The notes under the pieces are model-generated. The model did no database searches. It was not told the DNA's origin and saw nothing but the letters and a program-made list of their open reading frames with translations. A program made the position numbers and the translations under genes. This document shows positions 47,135 to 56,766 of a stretch of 64,000 bases of DNA, piece by piece. Position 1 is the stretch's first letter. Each line of letters starts with the position of its first letter. The stretch is from Trichomonas vaginalis G3 (Eukaryota > Parabasalia > Trichomonadida > Trichomonadidae): contig NC_067205.1 in NCBI RefSeq assembly GCF_026262505.1, positions 3,534,001 through 3,598,000 on the forward strand, in the 5' to 3' direction.

Positions 47135-48091
47135 TTATAACCGTTTTACATGGTAAACGTTATGAATTCGTGAGATTCTAAACAATTTCGTAGCTTCTAT
47201 TTCTTCTGTCAGTATGTCAAAAGTTTTAACAATGCCGGAAGTTTCTTTATACTTCTTCTTGACGTCAGATAATAGGAAATCGTCAGCTGTGGGATAGTTT
47301 TTATTAAGAAATGTCAACATGTCCATTTTATCTTCTGCTGGCTTTTCTGCTTCTTTCTTTAAGTCTGCGTAATCGTTTCTCATTCTTTCTATCTCTTTTA
47401 CTGAGTAGTTATATTTCCTCATTGTTGCTTTACATTTTGAACATTGCGGATTCATTTTTGCGTTATACATTGAAATTTGACCTGCTAGAACAACTAAGGC
47501 GTCAATGGTTTTCTTTAACTCAAAAGTTGTTGGTTTTATTTGTCCATTCCATACTTTGCCTCTTCTGTCTTTATCTCTTATCTGCCACACACATTCAGCA
47601 GCTAATGAAACAAAGTTGTCGTATGTCTTAAACTCCTCAGATTTATATATGTCAGAAATGTTTTTATAAACCATGTCGCAATCTTTGTTCATAACTTTAT
47701 GGTTGCAATGAAAACCAAGGAATTCATAATTTACTTTACGTATGAACTTCTTTATTTCTACTGAATCAGTAACTTTAACTTCAATTTCATCGAATTCAGG
47801 AATAGTTAGTTTTTGTTGCTGAACTTCCGGTAATTTAGGCAAATGGTCTATGATATCTTGCATTTCATATAGCTCCTCTCCATTTGTTTCATCTTTCGCA
47901 CTACAGTCTAAATTACTTGTTAAAAGTTCTTGCTTTATCTTCTGGATTTTTGTTTCAAAAGTATATGAAGAAGGAATGAAGTTTTTCATCTCTACCAACA
48001 TTGACGTAGGATTCATGACTAGCGAGTTTGGTGCCGTGCATGCTGTCGAAAGTGCTGATGTTTCGATGTTGAAATCATATCTTACATACAA
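47135..48091 (-). CDS. Gene U, Mav2 copy
   Basis: 318 residues, homologous to 4261-5225 from 'APNSLVMNPTSMLVEMKNFI' onward, with scattered changes (about one residue in ten) and a different N-terminal dozen. The Cys pair 'CSKCKATMRKYNY', the following coiled coil and the 'FLLSDVKKKYKET' block are kept. It is enclosed by inverted modules (47055-47129 and 48161-48235), which makes a cassette-like unit of about 1.2 kb. It is more divergent between the two Mavericks than the capsid genes. Function unknown. Confidence 0.75.
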   Translation of the reverse strand: MYVRYDFNIETSALSTACTAPNSLVMNPTSMLVEMKNFIPSSYTFETKIQKIKQELLTSNLDCSAKDETNGEELYEMQDIIDHLPKLPEVQQQKLTIPEFDEIEVKVTDSVEIKKFIRKVNYEFLGFHCNHKVMNKDCDMVYKNISDIYKSEEFKTYDNFVSLAAECVWQIRDKDRRGKVWNGQIKPTTFELKKTIDALVVLAGQISMYNAKMNPQCSKCKATMRKYNYSVKEIERMRNDYADLKKEAEKPAEDKMDMLTFLNKNYPTADDFLLSDVKKKYKETSGIVKTFDILTEEIEATKLFRISRIHNVYHVKRL

Positions 48092-48134
48092 AATAAAAAA
48101 ATAAATAAAAATAAAACTAACTTTATTTTTTCTG
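48080..48134 (-). promoter_or_regulatory. T-rich leader of Mav2 gene U
   Basis: Near-identical to the leader at 46187-46246, overlapping the first codons of the longest frame. The true start may therefore be a few codons inside. Confidence 0.5.
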
Positions 48135-48160
48135 TCTTAAGGAAATTCATGAAAATTCAT

Positions 48161-48235
48161 GAGGGTAGAAATGAGGGTAGAAATGAGGTTAGATCTAACC
48201 ATCTACCCTAAAACTTATTTTTGCTGAATTCAGCA
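48161..48235. repeat. Palindromic module, GGGTAGA type, with ctgaattcag (Mav2, right of gene U)
   Basis: Inverted partner of 47055-47129, ending in 'tgctgaattcagca' (48222-48235). Confidence 0.85.
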
Positions 48236-48492
48236 ACAAAATGAACGAGTCAGGCTGTATGTAAATACCTTTGAATTCATTTATAACGCCCTTAGTAAGC
48301 TCATAAAATGCTTGTTTTGAGGTGGAGCCAAAAGTGGCTCGACCGTATTCTTTCAACCAAAACTCAAGAATTTCCTGCATGAATTTTGTATAAAAAAGCA
48401 ACCGTCTGTATTCCGACGGTTGCTATATTCTTCACAAAACGCCTTATAATACTCTTCCCAGGACTTATTTCCAACAACTTTCATGAGATAAA
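48195..48492 (-). pseudogene. Small Mav2-specific gene remnant
   Basis: Minus-strand stretches 'MKVVGNKSWEEYYKAFCEEY' and, further on, 'FWLKEYGRATFGSTSKQAFY' then 'LTKGVINEFKGIYIQPDS' look coding, but the region is broken at least once. Between them lies a perfect stem-loop followed by T6 (48397-48423). No counterpart in Mav1 and no family recognised. The wording has a bacterial or phage feel, but that is only an impression. Confidence 0.35.
48397..48423 (-). terminator. Intrinsic-terminator-like stem-loop
   Basis: Minus strand: agcaaccgtc, short loop, gacggttgct then TTTTTTA. Looks like a bacterial Rho-independent terminator, which is out of place in a eukaryotic nuclear element. Confidence 0.4.
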
Positions 48493-48517
48493 TAAGAAAT
48501 AACTTTCATTTTTCATT

Positions 48518-48713
48518 AGATAACTGTTTATTTTTGACGAAGTGAAGATTTGCACTTCGTCAAAAAATTCCTGAAATCAAGAATTAATCCCGTCAAATAC
48601 AAAAAAATGAGGGTAGAAATGAGGTTAGATAACTGTTATTTTTTGACGAAGTGAAGATTTGCACTTCGTCAAAAATCCCCTGAAATCAAGAATTAATCCG
48701 TCAAATACAAAAA
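48518..48713. repeat. Two direct repeats of about 109 bp with tgacgaagtg palindromes
   Basis: Each copy holds 'tgacgaagtg..cacttcgtca' (48535-48562 and 48644-48671, perfect 10-bp arms), then 'cctgaaatcaagaattaat' and part of a GGGTAGA module. The same inverted pair makes up the 54-bp repeats at 45066. Confidence 0.82.
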
Positions 48714-48777
48714 ATGAGGTAGAAATGAGGGTAAAATGAGGTTAGATCTAACCATCTACCCTAAACATTATTTTTGG
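48714..48777. repeat. Palindromic module, GGGTAGA type (Mav2)
   Basis: 'gaggtagaaatgagggta', GGTTAGATCTAACC centre, ctaccc and tail 'taaacattatttttggtca'. Confidence 0.8.
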
Positions 48778-48781
48778 TCAT

Positions 48782-48806
48782 GGACTTCGTCCTCGCCGCT
48801 TGCGTC
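48782..48806. repeat. GC-rich double hairpin (Mav2)
   Basis: ggacttcgtcc followed by imperfect gccgcttgcgtc, directly behind a palindromic module, the same pairing as at 5412-5442 in Mav1. Confidence 0.6.
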
Positions 48807-48883
48807 TTTATGTTAAAATAAATGGTACCATTAATAATACATGACTTTCTCGTTCATGTCTGATTTACATCTAATGAAAAAGT

Positions 48884-49959
48884 TTAGAAGAATTTTCTTA
48901 TTCTTTCTGGCATATTTTTGTCTTTCCAGTACTCCCGCTCTAATGGTCCCAGATGTTGGCTTTGACTCTCTCAAGTTCTTAGATGGTAAACATCTTCAAC
49001 ACCTCCTTCATATCTTACTTTATAAGTGTCATCGTTTATGTTGTAGTCAAGTATTTCAATAACCACTCCTCGCTTTGCTTCGTCAATGGTTTCAGCAAGT
49101 TTGCCATTACTACTTTCAACTAATTTATGACGAGATAAAACGCAATAGAGTTCGGCAGCTTTTATAAGATATCCATACCTTGCGTAGAGTCTACGATATA
49201 ATAATTTCGACTTAACCTTAAACGTTTCTTTGTCAACGGTTTGTCGTCAAGAACTACACGAACTTTTTTGTACCAGGAATGAGGGTAAATTGTGTTGAAT
49301 TTCTGATATTTTGTGTTTGGCTTCGTTTCTTTTGTATATACTTTTTTCTTGTTGTTGTGTCATTGAATTTGGTGTATGTCCTGTTGTAGAATGTGTTGAG
49401 GAATTATATACTTCGAGAAAATGTTTCATTGTTTCTTCGGTAAAGTCTCGCTCTTGATTTAAATCTCTGAGCGTTCTTATGAAGCGGTTTATGATGCCGA
49501 GTATTTATGGTTATGTCTTCAGTAGTGTAGTGAGTTATGTTATGCTTAATGAGAAAATCTGTGATTTCATTGCTGAGATATGCACTGTCTTGGTCTGATG
49601 TTAAAGTACTTGGGCTATGTTCTGCTACAAACTTTTGTAAAACTCTTACACTTCACGAGTTCCTTTATTTTTCATTGGATATGCATATGCTTTACGAGTG
49701 TTAACATTAATGAAGATGAGGAATGGTTTATTCCTCCTTTTCTGCTTTGAATGAGAGTGTTCAAATTGGTATGCGTCAGGAGTGTTGGAGTAAATTGGTA
49801 AAAAGTAGTCGTAAGGTTTATTTTTGTTTGATGTACAACATTTTTGTCAAAGAACCTTTTCACTTCAGCTCTGTTAGTAAAATCCCCAACTCTTGCAGCT
49901 TCATTGAATTTCTTAAATGACCTCCATGGATGTTGTTCGAATACTTCTTTCAAGCTCAT
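48884..49959 (-). pseudogene. Maverick integrase (Mav2, broken)
   Basis: Homologue of 2956-4041 on the other strand. The N-terminal 'MSLKEVFEQHPWRSFKKFNE', the central 'HSTTGHTPNSMTQQQ' and the C-terminus are recognisable. Not open throughout (several breaks). Position between gene U and the fibre is as in Mav1. Confidence 0.82.
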
Positions 49960-50019
49960 TTATGTAAAGTTAAAGATTTTATTCAAGACGGTAAGCCAGC
50001 AAAGCAGGCTCAAGCGCGT

Positions 50020-52964
50020 TCATTGAACGCGGTACCATGCAAATACAGTCACAAATGGTGGCATGTAATCTGCACCCGAGCCTGTTGGATTTGTTGTGAA
50101 AGTATGGACATGATTTCCTCCTGGTTCAGTTGGTCGAAAAATCTTTTTTGCTGAATTGTTATAAGATGGAGATAAAACATCATTGCCAGCATAATATTCT
50201 GAGTTGTATAATGGATGGTCTCTTAATGAGTGGCTATGGTCGCCAGAAAAGTTTGTAGTTCCTGTATGAGTGTGCGGTGGAAGGTTTGCTTCAGTAATTT
50301 TCTTCGAACCTCCTGTTTGCTTTGAAGAGTTAGCACAGTATAAGAATTTGTCTACAATCTGCTGCCATGTACCAAAACCTAAAACTGTTGCTGGATTTGT
50401 TGAGTTCATTGACGTATAAATAGAGCCTATAGGATATAATGTTTCAAGAATCTGAGTCTTTAATGTTTGAAGCTCTGTTTTGTCGGCTTTACTGTCTAAC
50501 ATTGATGGTAGTTCATATGCTTCAAAGTTTCTGGCATGATCTTCGATATTCCTGCAACTCTTATCTAAATTGTTAAGAGTATCTTTTACGCTTGTACTCG
50601 GATTCTCTAAAGGTGCACTTGAACCCAAATCATAGTTCAATATTATGTCGTCTGCTCTAACAGTAGTGAAGGATTTATGTGTATGATTTTTGTGGCTTTA
50701 CTGTCTAACATTGATGGTAGTTCAATATGCTTCAAAGTTTCTGGCATATCTTCGATATTCCTGCAACTCTTATCTAAATTGTTAAGAGTATCTTTTACGC
50801 TTGTACTCGGATTCTCTAAAGGTGCACTTTGAACCCAAATCATAGTTCAATATTATGTCGTCTGCTCTAACAGTAGTGAAGGATTTATGTGTATGATTTT
50901 TGTCGGCTTTACTATTTAATGTAGCTTGAAGTTCATTTATATCGGAGATATTGTGTTTATGAGATTTCAAAACTTTGTTCGTTGCGTCAAGTTCATCTTT
51001 GTCAGCTTTACTTTTAATAGCATCTTCAAAAGTTATTTTTGCCTTAACTCTCAAAGTAAATCTTGGTTCAACTAATACACCGTTAACATTGAAAGTAGAG
51101 GCATAAATTTCATCGTTATAACTAAATGCTTCTAGCGCTTTACCTGTGTCATAATGTACAGTACAGCTTATGTCATAACCTTTAGCGAATGTATTTATAT
51201 CTTCTTTCATTAACATCTTCCGTCTTCACTTTTTCATCCTGTGTTAAATATCCATGGTAGTCCGTTATAATCTGTTCATCTGAAGTTATATAATGACATG
51301 GTTTTTATCTGCTTTACTATTTAATGTAGCTTGAAGTTCATTTATATCGGAGATATTGTGCTTATGTTCTTTATCTGCTTTTTCGGCTAATTTCTCTTCT
51401 ATCTCATTTATTTCAAGTTCATGCCTACCACCACCTCCCGAAGAAGTATTTTTCTTCAGCTCTTGAAGAACGTCCACTTCGCCATCTTTGGTGTCAATAA
51501 TGAGACTTTGAGTTAAAACCTTTCCTGTCTTAATGGATGTTTGTAAAACTTCTTCTTCACCGTGTTCGGGGTCATGGTCGTCATCATATCTGTGAAATCA
51601 GAGATGTTGTCATACATTAAGCATATCTGTCTCAAAAGTTCTGCTATTTGAAACTGGAACGAAAGATATACAGAACTTTCATCATCTCCTAAAGTCAAGT
51701 CTGCTTTCTTAAGTATTTCTTGAATGTATGCAATGAGAACAGAGTACCTTGGAAAATATTCGAACAATATTTCATTAGCTGTTGGTTTTGGTGGTTCTTC
51801 TGGAGTTTCTGTTGTTTCAGTTCCTTCTGTAGGTTCTGTTGGAGTTTCTGTTGTTTCAGTTCCTTCTGTAGGTTCTGTTGGAGTTTCTGCATCTCTTGAC
51901 TTCAATGCTCTTGCTCTCAAAGACCTAAATGTTAGAGCACCAGGCTTTACAAAGGACTTTATAAATGCTTTAATAGTTCCTGGTAAGTTATTGTTAGCAT
52001 TAAGTAAGTTCCTTATGCTTCCATCATGTACGTCCATAGCACTATGTAAAAAATCTATACTTTTCTTGTAGTCAGCAATAGACTGACTGTGATTTTTTAA
52101 AGATTTGTCAATACCTTTAAGCCAATCTTCATGCATGTCTGATACTGAGCCAAGAATATCATTTGCTTCCTTTAGTGTATTTTGTGCTTCTCGTAAAGTA
52201 TCCAATCCAGTACGTGCATTGTTTGCTATACGTCTTACAGTATCTATTTGACTCCTTGTTTCTTGCATCCAACCAGATAAAGTTTTAATAGTATCCGAAC
52301 CATTTGAAATGAAGTTCAAAGCATTTTTAACATCATCTAAAGCTTCTTCACCAAGTACTGCCCATATCTTTCCGATTTGGTATTGAAGAACTCCATATGA
52401 AGCAGCTGTTAAACCAGTATTTATAAGGTCCCATATCCATGATTTAGCAGTTTTTCCATCCTTTCCATCCTTTCCATCCAAACCGTTTTCGCCTTGAGGT
52501 CCTTGTATTCCTTGTATTCCTTGTGGTCCGGTGTCACCCTTCTCTCCTTTCAGTTCATCTTTATGTTCGTTATAATATTCTAATGTCATAAGATGCACAT
52601 CATTACTGCTACCAGCAACGCCGAGAATTTGTTTCTCATTCATGACTAAATTCTTTAGGCATTTAATGTTGTCGTCAAATCGAAAGCTTTTTAACAATTC
52701 AATGAGAACATTTAATATTTTCACTATTGAGGCATCTACTGTAGAATTTATATATTGCACCGTTCCATCATTTATGATGGGAACCTTGCTTGTTGTAATG
52801 AATGGGTCATAAGTGTTAAAAGTATCGAAATCAATGACTTTTTTAGTTTTTCCATCGTCAATGACTAAATCATTGCCTTCAATGGTTAAAGTTGAGTTTT
52901 CGTTTACTAGTTCATGTGCTCTTCTTGCTTCATTTGTTTCATACGCATATGCAGCAATAGTCAT
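50020..52964 (-). pseudogene. Collagen-like, phage-tail-type fibre gene (Mav2, broken)
   Basis: Starts 'MTIAAYAYETNEARRAHELV' at 52964. It has fewer collagen units than Mav1 (near 52490-52545) and more 'TPTEPTEGTETTE' linker units (near 51790-51890). HxH repeat units and a phage-collar-like tail follow ('GFGTWQQIVDKFLYCANSS', 'LPPHTHTGTTN'). The tail's receptor-facing loop region ('GDHSHSLRDHPLYNSEYYAG') differs from Mav1. A stretch of about 200 bp is duplicated near 50640-50880. About three breaks. Copy-number change in the repeats and a variable tip are typical of host-range fibres. Confidence 0.8.
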
Positions 52965-52981
52965 ATTTTAATGAGAATAAA

Positions 52982-53746
52982 ATGTTGTTCTATTTGCAAA
53001 GTACAGACCCAAACGAATACGGGACAGTAAAGCTACAAACAAACTTAGGTCTTCAGAATGAAGCGCTTGCTTTCAGAGTTGTTGACTTCAATACTATCGC
53101 AACTTTTGTCATAACAGATGAAACAGATTTCATAGAGATTGAAATAGATGACAAAAGAAGTGTTATAACATTTCCTAATAGAGCTGGGTATAGAATAGAT
53201 AAAATTGCTGGAGTCATAGATACTCTCATAAATGAAGAAACTATTGACAACATAGATGTCGAACTCTCTTCTGAGGGAACATTGAAGTTCAGCAGCGAGA
53301 AAGAGTTTAAGATACCAAGAATGAGTCATAGAGTACAATTGCTTCTGGGAGCATACCATATGACATTTCCTTTGAAAAGTGTTGACAAAACGATTGAGAT
53401 GAAATCTGTTCCATACGTATGTTATGGTAATTGTTTGTACATTGAGTCAAAAATAGCTAATGTCACAGGTATTTCAGGAGTTAATAGTAAAGGTTCAGTA
53501 GAATATAAGTCTTTCTGTTATGCAGTCAATTCAATGTTCATTCCAAACGTTCCTGTCATAGCAACTCATTTAGGTAAATGGGTTCGCATTAGTCCTCATA
53601 ATTTGAAAGACATGCAATTCAGACTTGTCGACTTTCAAGGAGAGCCTGTAGAACTGAAGGCACCAGTGCGAATGACTGTTGAAGTTGACTTTTTAGAAAA
53701 TATTAAATGCAACAGCTTACAAGAGAACTCAGAGCTAAAAATATAA
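52982..53746 (+). CDS. Minor capsid/penton-like candidate
   Basis: 254 residues, beta-rich. The N-terminal 'MLFYLQSTDPNEYGTVKLQT' is followed by alternating beta segments and 'SVPYVCYGNCLYIESKIANV'. Near the C-terminus 'RISPHNLKDMQFRLVDFQGE' and 'PVRMTVEVDFL' match the wording common at the end of Polinton and adenovirus-like minor capsid proteins (F-x-L-x-D, then V/L-x-V-x-F). Divergent from the fibre gene, 17 bases away. Overlaps the start of the next small gene. The assignment is inferred, not searched. Confidence 0.5.
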   Translation: MLFYLQSTDPNEYGTVKLQTNLGLQNEALAFRVVDFNTIATFVITDETDFIEIEIDDKRSVITFPNRAGYRIDKIAGVIDTLINEETIDNIDVELSSEGTLKFSSEKEFKIPRMSHRVQLLLGAYHMTFPLKSVDKTIEMKSVPYVCYGNCLYIESKIANVTGISGVNSKGSVEYKSFCYAVNSMFIPNVPVIATHLGKWVRISPHNLKDMQFRLVDFQGEPVELKAPVRMTVEVDFLENIKCNSLQENSELKI

Positions 53747-53946
53747 AGTATGAATGTTATGTATTAGGTCATGAACTTTGGTTGTTGCTGTTTGATGAAA
53801 CAAATGAGTTAGTTATGTCAGTCAAGAGAACAGAAAAATATTGTGTTAGTGAAAACTGCACCAAGTCAATAAGATTAGGTTTGCATTATGAAGATGAGTT
53901 CGATACTGTTGAAGAAGTTTTGGATAGATATTACAAATTGCTTTAA
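53707..53946 (+). CDS. Small Maverick protein, 79 residues
   Basis: Overlaps the end of the minor capsid candidate by 40 bases and ends 4 bases into the opposing gene. 'MQQLTRELRAKNIKYECYVL' then 'HELWLLLFDETNELVMSVKR' looks like a small alpha/beta domain, with two later Cys ('YCVSENCTKS'). No membrane segment. No family recognised. Compact overlap with both neighbours supports a real gene. Confidence 0.55.
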   Translation: MQQLTRELRAKNIKYECYVLGHELWLLLFDETNELVMSVKRTEKYCVSENCTKSIRLGLHYEDEFDTVEEVLDRYYKLL

Positions 53947-54557
53947 TTTACTAAAACATATTTCAAGCAAAGTTTATAGTAAGTAGATAGTTTTGTATAC
54001 TCGTTCGAATAATTATACTTAAACTCAACTCCTGGAGTACCTGGTGTTTCAATGATGCGGATGTTACCTATTTTCATGAATATTGGAGTTTGACCACAGC
54101 ATTCGATTTCAGGGTCGAGATAGTCAATGACACATTGCTTTCCTGTTATTCGTGATATAATATTTTCAAGGTCCTCCTTTGTTAGAATTATTTGGTTCTT
54201 ACTTATAAGATTTGTCAAAAGCTTCTTATCGTCTTTGAGTAAAATTGTTTGATATAACTGAAGAAGGTAATGGTCTACGTTATCTGAAGGATTTGTTTGA
54301 ACATTTGTGTAAGGGTTGTCGTTGGCTTCTCTTGAAAGAACTTGATCCAGTGGTGGATACTCTAACTTAACATCTGATGTAGCGTTAGCGTTTGAAGCTG
54401 AGTTTAAATTCACGGATTTCAGTTCTGGTTCTTTTTCTTTCAAACACTCTGAATTATAGTTCTTTATGACAATATTGTTTGTCGTTCGTGAGTCAACATT
54501 TGATGTTGGTTCAATTGGAACATTAACGGCACCAGCTAAGATGGATTTGCTTCTCAT
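53943..54557 (-). CDS. Maverick protein of unknown function, 204 residues
   Basis: Not recognised. The N-terminal half is low-complexity and Asn/Ser-rich ('NNIVIKNYNSECLKEKEPEL'), probably disordered. A helical middle ('DNVDHYLLQLYQTILLKDDK') and a C-terminal beta-like part ('IGNIRIIETPGTPGVEFKYN') with paired Cys ('IECCGQTP') follow. Convergent with 53707 and divergent from 54583. I looked here for an adenain-type protease and see no His-Asp/Glu-Cys arrangement. Confidence 0.6.
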   Translation of the reverse strand: MRSKSILAGAVNVPIEPTSNVDSRTTNNIVIKNYNSECLKEKEPELKSVNLNSASNANATSDVKLEYPPLDQVLSREANDNPYTNVQTNPSDNVDHYLLQLYQTILLKDDKKLLTNLISKNQIILTKEDLENIISRITGKQCVIDYLDPEIECCGQTPIFMKIGNIRIIETPGTPGVEFKYNYSNEYTKLSTYYKLCLKYVLVN

Positions 54558-54582
54558 TTCATATAGAATAAAAACCTTTTAT

Positions 54583-54984
54583 ATGTATGAAATGAACAAT
54601 ATACTCGACAAGGGTTTGAATGTAAAGCTAACGAATGAAAATATTGTTGAATTCACTGAGACAGGTGCTGTGTATAAAGATGTAGAACTACTGAACAAAA
54701 GAGCTAAGGGAAGAAGCAGGAACATGAACAAAGGGTGGAAGCCTATAAAAATTTATGTCAATGATGGCTCAGGAGGTTCAAACATAAAGTATGCAGAAAG
54801 TTATAGAGTTTATGCTCTCAAAGGTGAAAAGCCTTCATTTAAGAACAGCTATTCTAACGCATATCCTCAAAAGCTAACGGATGGGGAAGTGGATGATATG
54901 AATGACAGCAAAAATATTAACAGAAATGGCGACAGAGATGCATGGAATTTGTTTACCATCAGTCAATTGAAGGTTAAACTTTAA
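54583..54984 (+). CDS. Maverick protein of unknown function, 133 residues
   Basis: Start chosen at the ATG following 'aataaaaaccttttatatgt', because the longer upstream frame overlaps the divergent gene. The sequence begins 'MYEMNNILDKGLNVKLTNEN', has a basic centre ('NKRAKGRSRNMNKGWKPIKI') and a Ser/Asn/Asp-rich end. It ends 4 bases inside the opposing ATPase gene. Possibly a small structural or DNA-binding protein. No family recognised. Confidence 0.58.
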   Translation: MYEMNNILDKGLNVKLTNENIVEFTETGAVYKDVELLNKRAKGRSRNMNKGWKPIKIYVNDGSGGSNIKYAESYRVYALKGEKPSFKNSYSNAYPQKLTDGEVDDMNDSKNINRNGDRDAWNLFTISQLKVKL

Positions 54985-55868
54985 AACAATGTTGGTCGTT
55001 CCCATGGAATATTTTTGACTTTAATGGTATTAGTCATGATATGAATCTCGAGGTATGAACGAGGAGAGATGAGAGACTTATATGCTTCCCAAATTTCTTC
55101 AAAAGGTAATGTTATACCTGACTGTTTCCAAATGAGTTCAATATCATAGCGTGAGAAACCTTGAAAGATAACGAAGTCAGTTATGAAACGTTTTATGTTT
55201 AAAGCAAGGAAACGCCATGTTTGCATAAGTATTGCTACAGTTAAATGGTAATGTCTGACTTTAGTAATGATGTTAGCTAATGGTGAGTCTGGTTTTGACA
55301 CTAAACCTTTTCCAGCGAAGTCGTCGCAAACTAACAAAGTATTTGAATGATACTTTTTGAAGGGGTATTTTGAAAGTTTTGACAGAATGTAGTTTGTCAG
55401 TCGTTTCATATCGTAAACTCCTGAGTATTGACGTAAGTGGTGTTTGTCAATAATTCTTTCCATCTCCTCAGAAGTCTTTTGCATTCCTGACTGTATGAAC
55501 TCAACGATGGCATAATATTTCCTCTTACGTCGAATGTAACGTTGAAGAAATTCAATGAGTTCACTGTCTGGAACTTTAACGACAGAGGCTTGAACTTTTG
55601 ACATAAATGTTTTCGCTGTTGAGTCCATAGAGTCTGAAGTTGCTGATATAATGATTTGGTCATAATATGAGTCATTTCCTAAACGTTCTGTTATGAGTAT
55701 ATGACGAATGAGGTTAAATGTCTTACCTGAACCCATCTTTCCACAATAGAAATACACACCATTTGAACAGAACTCATAATCTTTGCTGAAAGGAAGAATA
55801 AGAGAAGAGTTAAGTTTGTCTGTAGTTTCATTCATGTCTTCATCTACATCATGTATTAAATGCTTCAT
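54981..55868 (-). CDS. Genome-packaging ATPase (FtsK/HerA/A32-like)
   Basis: 295 residues, typical for Polinton packaging ATPases. Walker A 'GKMGSGKT' at residues 43-50, Walker B 'TLLVCDDFAG' at about 177-186, and an 'ILMQTWRF' segment at about 216-223 where sensor residues are expected. It is thought to drive element DNA into capsids. Intact frame. It lies between two plus-strand genes, overlapping one at its 3' end and separated from the next by 16 bases. Together with the capsid genes it supports a virion-forming ancestry. Confidence 0.85.
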   Translation of the reverse strand: MKHLIHDVDEDMNETTDKLNSSLILPFSKDYEFCSNGVYFYCGKMGSGKTFNLIRHILITERLGNDSYYDQIIISATSDSMDSTAKTFMSKVQASVVKVPDSELIEFLQRYIRRKRKYYAIVEFIQSGMQKTSEEMERIIDKHHLRQYSGVYDMKRLTNYILSKLSKYPFKKYHSNTLLVCDDFAGKGLVSKPDSPLANIITKVRHYHLTVAILMQTWRFLALNIKRFITDFVIFQGFSRYDIELIWKQSGITLPFEEIWEAYKSLISPRSYLEIHIMTNTIKVKNIPWERPTLF

Positions 55869-55884
55869 TTTATCTCCATTAAAA

Positions 55885-56184
55885 ATGCAAGTCAGAAATA
55901 TTCAGAACATAGCACCGAGTCTAACTGACAAGAGTATAAAGATATACTATGAACACGTTATGATGAAACCAACCAAAATTCAAGAAAGTCAGTATACTTA
56001 TGAATATCCAAGACACTGGGTAGAGTATGTAGGAGGTGAGAAAGCTATTGAAATAAGACAGGTTCGAAGTATTCCAGCAGGAAGAACAATATTATTGAAG
56101 AACTTTAATGTTTTGAGGTATAATGATGAAACAAAGAAGCAAGATAGTTTTCCTGTTGCTGTGTATGTGAACTTAGATACATGA
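55885..56184 (+). CDS. Maverick protein, 99 residues, unknown
   Basis: I take the ATG at 55885 ('MQVRNIQNIAPSLTDKSIKI') because the upstream frame overlaps the divergent ATPase. Tyr-rich, beta-type protein with 'YEYPRHWVEYVGGEKAIEIR' and 'IPAGRTILLKNFNVLRYND'. The start of this wording is similar in style to the capsid-associated proteins around it. Six bases separate it from the next gene, suggesting joint transcription. No family recognised. Confidence 0.58.
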   Translation: MQVRNIQNIAPSLTDKSIKIYYEHVMMKPTKIQESQYTYEYPRHWVEYVGGEKAIEIRQVRSIPAGRTILLKNFNVLRYNDETKKQDSFPVAVYVNLDT

Positions 56185-56190
56185 GATGAC

Positions 56191-56766
56191 ATGAAAGTTT
56201 TTAATACAAAACTTCAAACGGTAGTGAGAGAACAACTGACTGCGGAAGGACATCCATTACCTTCAGAAGTTACCATAACATATAATTTTGAAACAAACTC
56301 AATAGATTTTAAAGTCGTCTCTGCAAAGAAGTCAGGATTTACATTTAATGAAGCAGATGTATATTCGAATGAAAACTTCAAAGCTATTGCATGGTTAGAT
56401 AATGACGATTGCTTTAAGAAAATCTTTAAATTCAGTGACTCAAAGATGTCAATAGATGACCTTCGTGGAATGTTACCATCGACGTTTACAGTTGAAGGTT
56501 CAGCAGGATTGCTTACAAGATTGTCAATTGGTGGTATTTGGTCTCGTGAGAACATTGTTATAAAATCCAGTATAAGTGAATTTGCTGAAGAATCTATATT
56601 ATGTCTTTCAAACTACATGTATTCGCCACCGAAGCATTATAGTATAACAAACTTTGTCAGTAAGTTTAACATAAGACTTGTCGAACCTTCTTCAATGAAA
56701 GATGTTGTGCTACCTAAAGATGGAAAGGATGGACTCATTATTGAGATGATTTTAATAGCATATTAA
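56191..56766 (+). CDS. Second minor capsid-like candidate, 191 residues
   Basis: Beta-rich protein with 'PSEVTITYNFETNSIDFKVV' near the start and 'PKDGKDGLIIEMILIAY' at the end. The ending matches 'PPDGKDCLYIEAQLLNSTI' of the gene at 11716, so the two may be paralogous jelly-roll proteins. The stop codon is followed at once by the ATG of the next gene (taa-atg). No membrane segment. Penton or spike-base role is plausible but not shown. Confidence 0.5.
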   Translation: MKVFNTKLQTVVREQLTAEGHPLPSEVTITYNFETNSIDFKVVSAKKSGFTFNEADVYSNENFKAIAWLDNDDCFKKIFKFSDSKMSIDDLRGMLPSTFTVEGSAGLLTRLSIGGIWSRENIVIKSSISEFAEESILCLSNYMYSPPKHYSITNFVSKFNIRLVEPSSMKDVVLPKDGKDGLIIEMILIAY

